Assembly (NCBI RefSeq): GCF_003946165.1
Contig: NZ_RHOI01000013.1
Span: 1-64,000, forward strand
Length of the DNA stretch: 64,000 bases
Direction: 5' to 3'
Source: Lacticaseibacillus baoqingensis
GTDB lineage: Bacteria > Bacillota > Bacilli > Lactobacillales > Lactobacillaceae
A model generated the notes under the pieces. The model made no database searches and had not been told where the DNA came from. It saw nothing but the letters and a program-made list of their open reading frames with translations. The position numbers were made by a program, and so were the translations under genes. How positions within the stretch are numbered: position 1 is the stretch's first letter; each line of letters starts with the position of its first letter. This document shows, in pieces, positions 27,690 to 36,688 of this stretch.

Positions 27690-28419
27690 ATCAGAAGAGC
27701 GCCTCCAAAAGGCGATCGCTAATGCCGGTGTGGCGTCGAGACGGCATGCTGAAGACTTGATCGCCACCGGCCATGTGACCGTCAATGGCACCGTCGTGAC
27801 GGCAATGGGGGTGAAAGTCACCGCCAAAGATGAGGTGCAAGTTGACGGGGTACCGTTAAGCAAACCGATCGCGCGCCATTATCTGTTTTATAAGCCGCGC
27901 GGGGTGATCACTGCGGTGACAGATGATAAAAAACGCAAAGTGGTCACTGACTTTTTCACCGATGTCCCTGAACGCTTATATCCGGTGGGCCGCTTGGATT
28001 ATGACACGTCTGGGTTATTATTGATGACCAATGATGGGGAATTTGCCAACCAGCTGATGCATCCGCGTTTCAAGATCGAAAAGCATTACGTCGCCAAGGT
28101 GCAAGGCATCCCGACGCGCTTGGGCTTGGCGCCTTTGCGCAAAGGGCTGGTGGTCGAAGGCAAAAAGCTGGCACCGGCGCGCTACAACATCATTTCTACC
28201 GATAAAGCCAAGCGGACCGCGATCGTGGAGCTCACGATCCATCAAGGGGTCAATCATCAAGTCAAAAATATGTTCAAGACCCTAGGCTTTCCGGTGATGA
28301 AGCTGTCACGGCCGCAATATGGGCCGTTGACGTTAGACGGCTTGCAGCCAGGGGAGTATCGCCCGCTCAAGCCGCGAGAAGTGGATGCCTTGCGGAAATT
28401 AGCCCGCGGGGAAAAATAG
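27682..28419 (+). CDS. rluB: 23S rRNA pseudouridine synthase RluB-type
   Basis: A 245-residue enzyme that isomerises a uridine of 23S rRNA (position 2605 in the E. coli enzyme). It has an N-terminal S4 domain (1-62: ERLQKAIANAGVASRRHAEDLI) and the RsuA/RluB catalytic core with YPVGRLDYDTSGLLLMTNDG, whose first aspartate is the catalytic residue, and later VNHQVKNMF. Coupling to scpAB is conserved in Bacillota. RluB against RluE/RsuA was decided by context and S4 domain. Confidence 0.93.
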   Translation: MNESEERLQKAIANAGVASRRHAEDLIATGHVTVNGTVVTAMGVKVTAKDEVQVDGVPLSKPIARHYLFYKPRGVITAVTDDKKRKVVTDFFTDVPERLYPVGRLDYDTSGLLLMTNDGEFANQLMHPRFKIEKHYVAKVQGIPTRLGLAPLRKGLVVEGKKLAPARYNIISTDKAKRTAIVELTIHQGVNHQVKNMFKTLGFPVMKLSRPQYGPLTLDGLQPGEYRPLKPREVDALRKLARGEK

Positions 28420-28458
28420 GGCCAGTTGCAATTGATGAAATACTGAGCATACTTACTG

Positions 28459-28488
28459 TTGACAAGTACTGTTCCCAGCTGGTAGACT
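28459..28488 (+). promoter_or_regulatory. Promoter of the ribU transcript
   Basis: A consensus TTGACA (28459-28464), an 18-base spacer and TAGACT (28483-28488), placing the start just upstream of the FMN riboswitch. Confidence 0.75.
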
Positions 28489-28512
28489 AAGCCTGTAATT
28501 AAATAAATGGTT

Positions 28513-28631
28513 CGTCTTCAGGGGCAGGGTGTAATTCCCGACCGGCGGTGATAGTCCGCGACCCAAGCTTTGGCTTGGCCGACAAGGTGTGATCCCTTGA
28601 CCGATAGTGATAGTCTAGATAAAAGAAGATG
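28513..28631 (+). promoter_or_regulatory. FMN riboswitch (RFN element)
   Basis: The conserved RFN core is readable: GGGGCAGGGTGTAATTCCCG, then ACCGGCGGT with AGTCCGCGAC, a variable stem (AAGCTTTGGCTT), then TGATCCCTTGACCGATAG with GTGATAGTC. The closing helix pairs TCTTC (28515-28519) with GAAGA (28625-28629). It senses flavin mononucleotide and, together with the terminator 30 bases on, should shut off ribU when FMN is plentiful. Confidence 0.95.
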
Positions 28632-28660
28632 GGGCTTATTTTGAATCCTAAATTCAAATT

Positions 28661-28695
28661 AAGGCCTGTTTGCCCTTGGCAAGCAGGCCTTTTTA
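28661..28695 (+). terminator. Riboswitch expression-platform terminator
   Basis: A 14-bp stem (28661-28674 with 28678-28691, one wobble) with a CTT loop ends in TTTTTA. It lies between the FMN aptamer and ribU, the expected place of the regulated terminator. Confidence 0.9.
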
Positions 28696-28730
28696 GGCTC
28701 TTCTGAAGCAACCACATGGAGGAATGTTCT

Positions 28731-29321
28731 ATGTCTGGTTCTAAAGTACACCGTTTGGTCGGGATCGCACTGCTGTCAGCCGTTGGGTTTATCTTGCAAA
28801 TGTATCTGGCATTTCCGATATTACCCATGTTTCCCTTTTTGAAGTTGGATCTCTCTGATCTGACGGTGCTGTTAGGCGGGTTGTTATATGGCCCGGCTGG
28901 CGGGGTCGCGATCGCTTTTGTCCGGTCCTTAGTGCATTACGTGATGACTGGCGGCGGTGTGGTCAATTTGGTTGGCGATGTGGCGGCGTTCATTGCCAGC
29001 GTCGGGTTCATGTGGCCGGTGGTCACGGTGATGAAGACTAAAAATTCAGTAGGGCGGCAAATCGGCGGGTTGATCGGCGGGACGATCAGCTTGACGGTGG
29101 TCATGAGTTTGTTGAATTGGGTCGCAATCATGCCAATGTATCTGGCGGTCATGAACTTTCAGTTGGGGATGTCCACGATCAAGTATGTGTTGATCGGCGT
29201 GGTGCCGTTCAACTTGATCAAAGGGGCAGTCGTCTCAGTGGTATTCTTTGCTTTTGCCAAGGCCTTGATGCCTTGGCTGGATCGCCAACATGCGATCCAA
29301 GCCCAGCGCTTGCAGCATTAA
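28731..29321 (+). CDS. ribU: Riboflavin ECF transporter S component RibU
   Basis: A 196-residue membrane protein with six predicted helices that binds riboflavin for the energy-coupling-factor transporter. Typical features are the N-terminal VGIALLSAVGFILQMYL, the loop FPFLKLDLSDLTVLLGGLLYGP (quoted in part) and the AFVRSLVHYVMTG segment. The ECF A, A' and T subunits are not in this window. Control by the FMN riboswitch settles the substrate. The ATG follows GGAGG by eight bases. Confidence 0.95.
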   Translation: MSGSKVHRLVGIALLSAVGFILQMYLAFPILPMFPFLKLDLSDLTVLLGGLLYGPAGGVAIAFVRSLVHYVMTGGGVVNLVGDVAAFIASVGFMWPVVTVMKTKNSVGRQIGGLIGGTISLTVVMSLLNWVAIMPMYLAVMNFQLGMSTIKYVLIGVVPFNLIKGAVVSVVFFAFAKALMPWLDRQHAIQAQRLQH

Positions 29322-29359
29322 GCCTGTGATCAACAGGCTGATGAAGCGGTAGTCACCGG

Positions 29360-29411
29360 CGCCTTGAAACTGTGATTCGATTGTTGAATCGCGATTTCAA
29401 GGCGTTTTTTT
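29360..29411 (+). terminator. ribU terminator
   Basis: A long stem: CGCCTTGAAA (29360-29369) with TTTCAAGGCG (29394-29403), and an inner GTGATTC/GAATCGC pair, ending in seven T residues. Confidence 0.92.
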
Positions 29412-29479
29412 GCCGCTAAAGCGCCAAAAAAGCGCATCTGATGCAGATGCGCAATGAGATAGCCGCGGCCAGCCGTTTT

Positions 29480-29725
29480 TTAAGCGTGGGGGCGTGTTGG
29501 GGCAAACGGCTGCTGTCCGCGGGTGATCGCACCGGTGGGGCAGCGTTGATAGGCCAGCTTGAAGGCTTGCAGCTGTTGGGCAGACAGCGCCAAGCTGCCC
29601 GTGTTGTGGTCTGGGCGATAGCTGGCGATCCCGTTTTCGTCGTAATCAAACAAGGCCGGTGCCAGCATTTGGCACAACCCGCAAGCGATGCAAGCGTCTT
29701 GGTCGACGTGAGCGTATAATGGCAT
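29480..29725 (-). CDS. fer: Ferredoxin, single [4Fe-4S]
   Basis: An 81-residue electron carrier. The cluster ligands are CIACGLC near residues 12-18 and the distal cysteine in YQRCPTGAI near residue 65, so one 4Fe-4S cluster, as in Bacillus Fer. The ATG at 29723-29725 has a GGGGGA site. An ATG ten codons upstream would add a hydrophobic stretch foreign to the family. It is divergent from the HTH-recQ pair, a neighbourhood also found in Bacillus (fer, ypbB, recS). Confidence 0.9.
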   Translation of the reverse strand: MPLYAHVDQDACIACGLCQMLAPALFDYDENGIASYRPDHNTGSLALSAQQLQAFKLAYQRCPTGAITRGQQPFAPTRPHA

Positions 29726-29754
29726 GAGAAGTCCCCCTAGAAAGGTGATCAGCA

Positions 29755-30741
29755 ATGCTTGACGATTTGCTCATCCAGTTTTTTGATCTGCAACCGCGCC
29801 GCCCAACAGCGGTTTATTTGCTGTTGACGGGCAAAAAAACATTGTCGATTTTATTTGCGGCGATGCAGCATCATCAACTGCAATGGCTGCAACTTTACCC
29901 TACGCTGGCGCGCGCAGATTTTCAAGCCGCGATCGCGCGCCTGCAAGCGGCACAGGCGTTGCAGGAACAAGGACCAGGGTTGGTGCTGGAAGATGCCGCA
30001 CTGCAAGCCGCGGCCAAAAAGCGCCTGCCTTTGCCGACTGCTTATCGGCCAGAGTTTGGGGTCGCAAGTTTTGCCGCGCGCTTTTATTTGGCCGTTCAAG
30101 TCTTATCAGAAGCCAGTTTCGGGCAAAAAGCGTATCGGCCGTTAACCAATGATTGGGCCACCCAACAAGCGGTACGTACTTGGTGGGCCAGCATCACGCC
30201 TCAAGCCGCGATCAAGGAGTTGACGGCGGCGTTTGCGCAGCTGCCGCCGGCGCAAGCCACGTTGTTGACACAGGCCATGGTTGGCCATGATTTTGTGGGC
30301 CCAGGCCAATTAGACTCATTGCAAGCCCAAATGGCGCAGTTGGATGCCCTGTCAGCGCTGATCTCGACGATTGCCGCGCATCCAAAATGGCCGGCTTTGA
30401 ATCGCTTATGGGGCGGCAAGCAGCGATTAGGCAGTCAAACGATGGCCCAAGCGTTGGCGTTGAGCCAAGCTGGGTTGTCCAAGGAGCAAATCGCCCAAAG
30501 ACTGCGCCTCAAGTCCAGCACGGTCAATGAACATTTGTTGACGGCAGCGTTGTTTGGCGCGGAATTGCCGGTGGCAAGCTTTTATTCACCGGCACAATTT
30601 CAGCAGCTGACGACCTTAGTGCCGCAAGCGCAGCACCCGTATCAAGAACTCTTGGTGCAAGTCGCAGACAGTGATTTTTTCCAGATCCGCTTATTTCAGA
30701 TCCTTTGTTTAACCGGGAGGTGGCCTGATGGCGGCGCTTGA
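29755..30741 (+). CDS. YpbB-like helix-turn-helix protein
   Basis: A 328-residue protein, mostly helical. Near residues 235-265 it has a helix-turn-helix, AQALALSQAGLSKEQIAQRL followed by RLKSSTVNEHLL, of the HTH_40 type seen at the C-terminus of RecQ-like helicases and in Bacillus YpbB. The remainder has no motif I recognise. It overlaps the helicase gene by 14 bases, which suggests it acts with the helicase, perhaps as its detached DNA-binding part. That is inference. Confidence 0.75.
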   Translation: MLDDLLIQFFDLQPRRPTAVYLLLTGKKTLSILFAAMQHHQLQWLQLYPTLARADFQAAIARLQAAQALQEQGPGLVLEDAALQAAAKKRLPLPTAYRPEFGVASFAARFYLAVQVLSEASFGQKAYRPLTNDWATQQAVRTWWASITPQAAIKELTAAFAQLPPAQATLLTQAMVGHDFVGPGQLDSLQAQMAQLDALSALISTIAAHPKWPALNRLWGGKQRLGSQTMAQALALSQAGLSKEQIAQRLRLKSSTVNEHLLTAALFGAELPVASFYSPAQFQQLTTLVPQAQHPYQELLVQVADSDFFQIRLFQILCLTGRWPDGGA

Positions 30742-32140
30742 AGCATTATTACAAGAACACTTTGGATTCATCACCTTCCGCCCTGGGCAAAAACAGCTGG
30801 CAGCGGCGGTATTGGCTGGAGAAGACGCCTTGGGAATCTTGCCAACAGGCAGCGGTAAAACCTTATGTTATCAGCTGCCTGCGACGCAGTTAAGCGGGTT
30901 GATGGTGATCGTAGAACCGCTATTGGCTCTAATGGATGATCAAGTGGCACGCTTGCAAGCCCGCGGCCAAAAACGGGCGGTGGCCTTATCCAGCCGCTTG
31001 ACGCCGCCAGCATTTCATCAGGTTTTGGCCAGCTTGGCGCGCTATCGCTTCTTATTTGTTGCCCCAGAAACCTTGATGCGCCAAGATGTGTTACACCAGC
31101 TGCAACAAGTGACGATCAGTTGTTTGGTGATCGACGAGGCCCATTGCATCTCGCAATGGGGTCCGGATTTTCGCCCAGCGTACTTGCAGCTGGGGCAAGC
31201 GCGCGCTGCTTTAAAGCCGCGGTGTACCTTAGCGCTGACCGCCACGGCGCCTAAGCGCGTGCGGGCAGACATCATCGCTCAATTGGGGTTACAAGACCCG
31301 CAGCAGGTGGTCAGTGATGTGGATCGGCCCAATGTGTATTTAGGCGTGGAGCAAATCGCCGATCCAGCCGCCAAACAAGCCCGTGCCAAAGCCTTAGTGC
31401 AAGCGGTGCAGGCCGCGACGATCGTGTATTTTGACTCCAAAGCCCAAGCGGAAGCTTATGCCGAGATGTTTACCCAAGCGGGGATCGCTGCAGCTTATTA
31501 TCATGCCGGCTTATTGCCGCAAGCGCGCGAATTGATCCAGCGCCAGTTTATGCATGATCAGCTGCAAGTGATCTGTGCCACCAGCGCATTTGGGATGGGG
31601 ATCGATAAACCCGACATCCGCTTAGTGGTGTATACGTATGTCCCAGAGTCGTTAGCAGCTTATTCGCAAGGAATCGGCCGCGCCGGGCGCGACGGGCAGC
31701 CGAGCATCTCGGTGGTGCTGGTGGCGCCTGGGGATATGCAGCGCGCGGCGCAATTTGCCCAAGCCCTGCCGGATAACGACTTGATCCAAACGGTGTATGC
31801 CGATCCTGAAGCTTATCAAGATTTTGATGATCCGCAGGTGCAGCTGTTAGTCGCTTATCACCATGCCGGCTTTGCGCAAGCGACAGTCGTGGCCCAACTG
31901 GCCGCCAGGCGGCAGGATAAACAAGCGCATCAACAGGCGATGGCGCAGTTTTTAACCGCAAAAGGCTGTCGCCGCCAAGTGTGGCTGCAATATTTTGATA
32001 GTCCGATCAAACCGCACACGGCTTATTGCTGTGGGGTGGTGACGCCGGAAATCTTGGCGCAGATCCCGCATAAGCCGATCAACAGTGCCAAAGCGCAAGA
32101 TTGGCGGCAAGTCTTTGCCCAGTTATTTAACCAAGTCTAA
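30728..32140 (+). CDS. recQ: RecQ-family ATP-dependent DNA helicase (short, RecS-like)
   Basis: A 470-residue superfamily-2 3'-5' helicase. It shows GFITFRPGQKQ (Q motif), Walker A LPTGSGKTLCYQLP, DEAH in VIDEAHCISQWGPDFRPAY, the SAT-like LTATAPK, and motif VI QGIGRAGRDGQ. The zinc/RQC and HRDC domains of full RecQ are absent. Only a short Cys-containing tail remains (CYYCG-like AYCCGVV). This short form corresponds to Bacillus RecS, which works in recombinational repair. Bases shared with the upstream HTH gene indicate coupling. Confidence 0.92.
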   Translation: MAALEALLQEHFGFITFRPGQKQLAAAVLAGEDALGILPTGSGKTLCYQLPATQLSGLMVIVEPLLALMDDQVARLQARGQKRAVALSSRLTPPAFHQVLASLARYRFLFVAPETLMRQDVLHQLQQVTISCLVIDEAHCISQWGPDFRPAYLQLGQARAALKPRCTLALTATAPKRVRADIIAQLGLQDPQQVVSDVDRPNVYLGVEQIADPAAKQARAKALVQAVQAATIVYFDSKAQAEAYAEMFTQAGIAAAYYHAGLLPQARELIQRQFMHDQLQVICATSAFGMGIDKPDIRLVVYTYVPESLAAYSQGIGRAGRDGQPSISVVLVAPGDMQRAAQFAQALPDNDLIQTVYADPEAYQDFDDPQVQLLVAYHHAGFAQATVVAQLAARRQDKQAHQQAMAQFLTAKGCRRQVWLQYFDSPIKPHTAYCCGVVTPEILAQIPHKPINSAKAQDWRQVFAQLFNQV

Positions 32141-32160
32141 AGGCTTTTCAAGCATAGGTA

Positions 32161-32169
32161 TGATACAAT
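32161..32169 (+). promoter_or_regulatory. Extended -10 promoter of the LysM gene
   Basis: TGATACAAT is an extended -10 element 28 bases ahead of the TTG start and just after the helicase stop. Confidence 0.5.
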
Positions 32170-32196
32170 AATTGCAGTATGTGAGGGGGGATCGGT

Positions 32197-32889
32197 TTGC
32201 GTAAGAAAACCACCAAGAAAGAGGAATCTGTCGGCAACGACGCTTCCGACCAAACCAAACCTTGGAATAAACAATTCGAAGACGATCGTGACGATGCGGG
32301 TAATTTGTCGCGCGTGGCCACGCGCAAAAAAAAGCGCGGCACGTCGATTTTGTCTTGGGTCGTGTGGATCGCATTGGCACTGGTGATCATCGTGCCAGTG
32401 GCTTATGAAGCGATCCATAGCAATTCAAATGCCGGTGGCGGCTACTCAAACGATAAGATCACAGTCACCACTTCGAGCAAGAAAAAAGCTGCTAGTCAAA
32501 AAAGTGCGACCAGCAAAAAAAAGGTTGCCAGCAACCATGCCAAGTCGAGCAAACATAAAGCCGCCAGTCAACGTGTCGCAGCCAGCCAAAAAGCAGCCGC
32601 AAGCAGTGCATCAGCTAGTGCCGCATTGGCCAGCTCAGCCGCTGCCAGTCGCGCAGCGGCGAGTTCTGCGGCGGCCAGTTCCGCAGCGGCCCAAAGCCAA
32701 GCGGCCAGTGCCAGTAAGGCAGCGGCTAGTTCAAGCAGTACGGCAGGCGGCACTTACACCGTCAAGGCCGGCGATAACTTGTATCGTATCGCGGTCAACC
32801 ACGGCATGACGTTAAGTGAGCTGTTGCAGCTCAATGGCATGTCGTCTGGGGCCAGCATTGCTGCCGGACAGACTTTGAAAGTCAAGTGA
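32197..32889 (+). CDS. Membrane-anchored LysM protein (YpbE-like)
   Basis: A 230-residue protein with a charged cytosolic N-terminus (1-48, many Lys/Glu/Asp), one membrane helix (about 50-70, SWVVWIALALVIIVPVAY), an extracellular Ala/Ser/Lys low-complexity linker (80-180), and one C-terminal LysM peptidoglycan-binding domain (about 183-230, YTVKAGDNLYRIAVNHGMT). Bacillus ypbE, near recS and cmk, has the same design. Translation starts at TTG with GAGGGGGG six bases upstream. No alternative start fits. Confidence 0.85.
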   Translation: MRKKTTKKEESVGNDASDQTKPWNKQFEDDRDDAGNLSRVATRKKKRGTSILSWVVWIALALVIIVPVAYEAIHSNSNAGGGYSNDKITVTTSSKKKAASQKSATSKKKVASNHAKSSKHKAASQRVAASQKAAASSASASAALASSAAASRAAASSAAASSAAAQSQAASASKAAASSSSTAGGTYTVKAGDNLYRIAVNHGMTLSELLQLNGMSSGASIAAGQTLKVK

Positions 32890-33007
32890 TCGCAGTGCGC
32901 CGCGTTTAGTATGCCGCGAGCGTCAAAGCTTAAAGGGTGTTGACCAAAGCTCGGACAGTTGCTGGCCGAGTTATTGGTATGTCAAAAAAGAGGAGTGCTT
33001 CTGCAAG

Positions 33008-33670
33008 ATGCAAATTGCAATCGATGGCCCAGCAGGGTCGGGGAAAAGTACCATCGCCAAAATCGTTGCGAATCGGTTAGGCTTTATTTATTGTGATACC
33101 GGCGCCATGTATCGCACGGCGACTGTGATGGCGTTGCGTTTGGGGTTAAAGTTGGATGATGAAGCGGCGATCATGGCGCATCTCAAGCCGCTGGCGATCA
33201 CCTTTAAGCCGACCCCAGAAGGCCAGCAAGTGTTTATGGATGGCGAAGAGGTGACTTTGGCGATCCGCGAGCCTGAAACGACGAATAATGTGTCTCAAGT
33301 GGCGGCTTTGCCGGCGGTGCGCGCAGAAATGGTTCAACGCCAACGCGACATTGCCGCGACTCATGATATCGTCATGGACGGACGCGATATTGGCACCACC
33401 GTGTTGCCGGATGCTGAGGTGAAGATCTTCATGGTCGCTTCTGTAAAAGCGCGGGCGCAACGCCGCCATGAAGAAAATGTTGCCAAAGGGATCATGACTT
33501 CAGTGGCAACGCTGGAACAAGAAATCGCCACTCGCGATCACAAAGACGCGACCCGCGCGGTATCCCCGCTGCAAAAAGCGCCTGACGCCATTGAGATCGA
33601 CAGCACGAATATGACCATTGCGCAAGAAGTTGACGAGATCTTGCAACTAGTCGCGACGAAAATTCAATGA
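33008..33670 (+). CDS. cmk: Cytidylate kinase
   Basis: A 220-residue nucleoside monophosphate kinase making CDP/dCDP from CMP/dCMP. Seen: P-loop IAIDGPAGSGKSTIAK, YCDTGAMYRTAT, the inserted NMP domain with DGRDIGTTVLPDA, and the C-terminal lid RDHKDATRAVSPL. Its position before rpsA is conserved widely. The start follows an AGGAG site. A CTCGG/CCGAG hairpin lies in the 120-base leader. Confidence 0.96.
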   Translation: MQIAIDGPAGSGKSTIAKIVANRLGFIYCDTGAMYRTATVMALRLGLKLDDEAAIMAHLKPLAITFKPTPEGQQVFMDGEEVTLAIREPETTNNVSQVAALPAVRAEMVQRQRDIAATHDIVMDGRDIGTTVLPDAEVKIFMVASVKARAQRRHEENVAKGIMTSVATLEQEIATRDHKDATRAVSPLQKAPDAIEIDSTNMTIAQEVDEILQLVATKIQ

Positions 33671-33684
33671 TTTTCAACAAAGTG

Positions 33685-33714
33685 TTGGTATTTTTAATCA
33701 AGATTAGGTACAAT
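33685..33714 (+). promoter_or_regulatory. rpsA promoter
   Basis: TTGGTA (33685-33690), 18-base spacer, TACAAT (33709-33714), giving rpsA its own start in addition to read-through from cmk. Confidence 0.6.
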
Positions 33715-33752
33715 AGAGGCTGTATGACAGTCGTATAGGAGGATTTTTTGGC

Positions 33753-35030
33753 ATGAGTGAAAACAACGTAAACGAAAACGCCCAAACGATGGCGGACGCC
33801 TTAAACAGCGTCGAAACCGTTCATATCGGTGACACCGTAAAGGGTGAAGTTTTAGCCGTTGAGGATAAGCAACTGATCGTCGGTATCGAAGGCACCGGGG
33901 TTGAAGGTGTCGTTCCTCTGAAAGAATTATCTACTCAGCCAATCGATGATATTCGTTCGGTTGCTAAAGTCGGCGACGAGATCGACCTGGTGGTCATCTC
34001 CACGATTGGTAAAGATAAGGAAAACGGCCAGTACCTGCTTTCTAAGCGCCGCTTAGAAGCACAAAAGGTCTGGAAAGAGATCCAAGCGAAGTTCGATGCT
34101 GGTGAAACTATCACCGCGCCAGTGACCTCTGTGGTCAAAGGCGGCTTGGTCGTTAATGCCGGCGTGCGTGGATTCGTTCCAGCATCCATGGTTGAAGACC
34201 ACTTTGTCGAAGACTTGAACCAATATAAGGGTCAAGAACTCGAATTTAAGATCATTGAAATCGAACCAAGCGACAACCGCTTGATCCTTTCTCACCGTGC
34301 GATCGTTGAAGCTTCCAAAGCTGAAGCGCGCAAGGAAATCTTCAGCAAGTTACAAGCTGGCGATATCGTTGAAGGCAAGGTTGCTCGTTTGACCAATTTT
34401 GGTGCTTTCGTTGATCTTGGCGGCGTGGATGGTTTGGTCCATGTTTCCGAAATCGCGTTTGATCACGTTGACAAGCCGTCTGACGTGCTTAAAGTTGGCC
34501 AAGACGTCAAGGTCAAAGTATTGGCTGTTGACGAAGACCGTGACCGGATCTCCTTGTCCATCAAGGCGACCTTGCCACAACCATGGGACAACATTGAAAG
34601 CGAAGCACCAGCTGGTGCCGTGCTTGATGGGACCGTACGCCGCTTGACGAGCTTCGGTGCTTTCGTCGAAGTCTTCCCAGGTGTTGAAGGTTTGGTCCAC
34701 ATTTCTCAGATCTCCCACGAACACATTGCGACGCCTCAAGATGTGTTGAAGGAAGGTCAAGAAATCAAGGTCAAGGTCTTGTCTGTTGACCCAGATGCAC
34801 ATCGCTTGGCGTTGTCCATCAAGGCGCTTGAAGAAGCTCCTGAAGGCGCACAACAAGAAAACAACAGCCAACCACGCAACAACAACCGTGGTGGCGATCG
34901 TCCAAAGCGCAACAACCGTCGTGAAGAACGCACGTCGATCCCTGCTGAATATCAACAGGATGATTCCGGCTTCTCCTTAGGCGATATGCTTGGTGATGCT
35001 TTGAAGGATTTCGGTAAAGACGACAAGTAA
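33753..35030 (+). CDS. rpsA: Ribosomal protein S1 homologue
   Basis: A 425-residue RNA-binding protein with four S1 domains: about 22-95, 112-178, 195-265 and 282-352. The last two are almost canonical (GKVARLTNFGAFVDLGGVDG and GTVRRLTSFGAFVEVFPGVE). A disordered Asn/Arg/Gln-rich tail follows. Gram-positive S1 has four to five rather than six domains, and its ribosomal role is weaker than in E. coli. Codon bias is strong. AGGAGG precedes the ATG. Confidence 0.94.
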   Translation: MSENNVNENAQTMADALNSVETVHIGDTVKGEVLAVEDKQLIVGIEGTGVEGVVPLKELSTQPIDDIRSVAKVGDEIDLVVISTIGKDKENGQYLLSKRRLEAQKVWKEIQAKFDAGETITAPVTSVVKGGLVVNAGVRGFVPASMVEDHFVEDLNQYKGQELEFKIIEIEPSDNRLILSHRAIVEASKAEARKEIFSKLQAGDIVEGKVARLTNFGAFVDLGGVDGLVHVSEIAFDHVDKPSDVLKVGQDVKVKVLAVDEDRDRISLSIKATLPQPWDNIESEAPAGAVLDGTVRRLTSFGAFVEVFPGVEGLVHISQISHEHIATPQDVLKEGQEIKVKVLSVDPDAHRLALSIKALEEAPEGAQQENNSQPRNNNRGGDRPKRNNRREERTSIPAEYQQDDSGFSLGDMLGDALKDFGKDDK

Positions 35031-35045
35031 ATCAGTCGTTGATTG

Positions 35046-35075
35046 CGGGACAAAACATCGTTTTGTCCCGTTTTT
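35046..35075 (+). terminator. rpsA terminator
   Basis: A perfect 11-bp stem (CGGGACAAAAC with GTTTTGTCCCG), an ATC loop and five T residues. Confidence 0.93.
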
Positions 35076-35094
35076 GATGCCATTGACAATTTGA

Positions 35095-35118
35095 GGACCG
35101 CAGCTTGTGAAGCGGTCC
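35095..35118 (+). repeat. Inverted repeat in the der leader
   Basis: GGACCGC (35095-35101) and GCGGTCC (35112-35118) form a 7-bp dyad just downstream of a TTGACA (35083-35088) that may be the der -35. It is either a leader hairpin or an operator. No -10 fits well. Confidence 0.4.
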
Positions 35119-35144
35119 GGTAATACAGATAAGGATGTGAACAA

Positions 35145-36455
35145 ATGGTACTCCCAACGTTAGCGATCGTCGGTCGGCCGAATGTCGGCAAGTCCACGAT
35201 CTTCAACCGGATCATTGGCGAACGGATCTCCATTGTCGAAGATACGCCCGGCGTCACGCGGGATCGGATCTACGGTAAAGGCGAATGGCTCGGCAAAGAA
35301 TTTGCTTTGATCGATACAGGCGGGATCGACATGGGCGATGAACCGTTTTTGTCGCAGATCACCCAGCAAGCTGAAATCGCCATCGAAGAAGCAGATGTGA
35401 TCATGTTTTTGACCAGCGTCGAAGCAGGGATCACCGATGCCGACGAAAAAGTGGCGCAGATTTTATATCGTGCCGACAAGCCGGTGGTTTTGGCGGTCAA
35501 CAAAGTCGATAACCCAGAGCGGCGCAATGAGATCTATGATTTTTATTCCCTGGGCTTTGGCGAACCATACCCATTGTCTGGGACGCATGGCATTGGCTTA
35601 GGCGACGCGTTAGATGCTGTGTTTGCGGCGTTTCCTCAAGAAGGCCAGGCCCCTGAAGACGACAGTATCAAGTTTTCCTTCATCGGCCGGCCGAATGTCG
35701 GCAAGTCCAGTTTGGTCAATGCAATCTTAGGTGAAGAACGGGTGATCGTGTCTGAGATCGAAGGCACGACGCGTGATGCGATCGATACCAAGTTTCAAAG
35801 CGCTGGGCAAGAGTTTACCATGATCGATACTGCCGGGATCCGCAAGCGCGGCAAAGTCTATGAAAACACCGAAAAATACGCGGTGATGCGGGCGTTGCGG
35901 GCGATCGATCGCTCTGATGTGGTCTTGGTAGTGCTCAACGCCGAAGAAGGCATTCGCGAACAAGATAAGAAAGTCGCCGGCTATGCGCATGAAGCCGGGC
36001 GCGGGATCATCATCGTCGTAAACAAGTGGGATACTTTGACCAACAAGGATAATCACACGATGCAAGAGTTCCAACAGCATATTCGCGATGAATTTCAATA
36101 TCTTGATTACGCCCCGATCGTGTTTGTTTCTGCGAAAACCAAGCAGCGCTTAAAGAACTTGCCGGCCATGATCATGACGGTTTCAGAAAATCAAAACCGC
36201 CGGATCCAAAGTGCGGTGTTGAACGATGTCTTGATGGATGCCTTGGCGGTGACCCCCACGCCGACGATCAATGGCAAGCGTCTGCGCATCTACTACATGA
36301 CCCAAGTGGCCGTAAAACCGCCTACTTTCGTGGTTTTTGTCAATGATCCGGACTTGTTGCACTTCTCTTATCAGCGTTTTCTCATTAACCAGTTGCGGCA
36401 AACGTTTGACTTTGACGGCACTCCGATCCACTTGATCGCGCGCAGCCGCAAATAA
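35145..36455 (+). CDS. der: Ribosome-assembly GTPase Der (EngA)
   Basis: A 436-residue double GTPase for 50S maturation. Two G domains stand in tandem: P-loops [11 protein letters not shown] (about 9) and [11 protein letters not shown] (about 182), each with DTxG ([17 protein letters not shown]) and NKxD (NKVDNPE, NKWDTLT). The C-terminal KH-like domain (about 350-436) is intact. Order rpsA-der-hup is typical of Bacillota. Confidence 0.97.
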   Translation: MVLPTLAIVGRPNVGKSTIFNRIIGERISIVEDTPGVTRDRIYGKGEWLGKEFALIDTGGIDMGDEPFLSQITQQAEIAIEEADVIMFLTSVEAGITDADEKVAQILYRADKPVVLAVNKVDNPERRNEIYDFYSLGFGEPYPLSGTHGIGLGDALDAVFAAFPQEGQAPEDDSIKFSFIGRPNVGKSSLVNAILGEERVIVSEIEGTTRDAIDTKFQSAGQEFTMIDTAGIRKRGKVYENTEKYAVMRALRAIDRSDVVLVVLNAEEGIREQDKKVAGYAHEAGRGIIIVVNKWDTLTNKDNHTMQEFQQHIRDEFQYLDYAPIVFVSAKTKQRLKNLPAMIMTVSENQNRRIQSAVLNDVLMDALAVTPTPTINGKRLRIYYMTQVAVKPPTFVVFVNDPDLLHFSYQRFLINQLRQTFDFDGTPIHLIARSRK

Positions 36456-36545
36456 GGGATCGACGCCTTTTACCGCTTGAAAATCATTTTTTCAAAGTTG
36501 GTTTTTCACCAGTTGCGTAAAATGCCGCCGAAAGTGGAAAAAACC

Positions 36546-36574
36546 TTGCTACACCGGCGTTGGTGTGCTATCTT
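36546..36574 (+). promoter_or_regulatory. hup promoter
   Basis: TTGCTA (36546-36551), an exact 17-base spacer and TATCTT (36569-36574). The spacer contains an ACACC/GGTGT dyad (36551-36566), a possible operator. Confidence 0.6.
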
Positions 36575-36617
36575 TAAGCATGAAATAGTGATACGGTTTT
36601 ATCATTGTTTCCTCATC

Positions 36618-36665
36618 CTGTGAGCTTGCTCACAGTTGGGACTGTTTAGATGTGATACATCTAAA
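36618..36665 (+). promoter_or_regulatory. Two tandem perfect hairpins in the hup leader
   Basis: Hairpin 1: arms CTGTGAGC (36618-36625) and GCTCACAG (36628-36635). Hairpin 2: arms TTTAGATGT (36645-36653) and ACATCTAAA (36657-36665), ending eight bases before the GGAGGTG ribosome site. Both are perfect. They lie inside the inferred transcript and may stabilise the mRNA or control translation. No T-run follows either. Confidence 0.6.
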
Positions 36666-36688
36666 TCTATATGGAGGTGAAATTGCTC

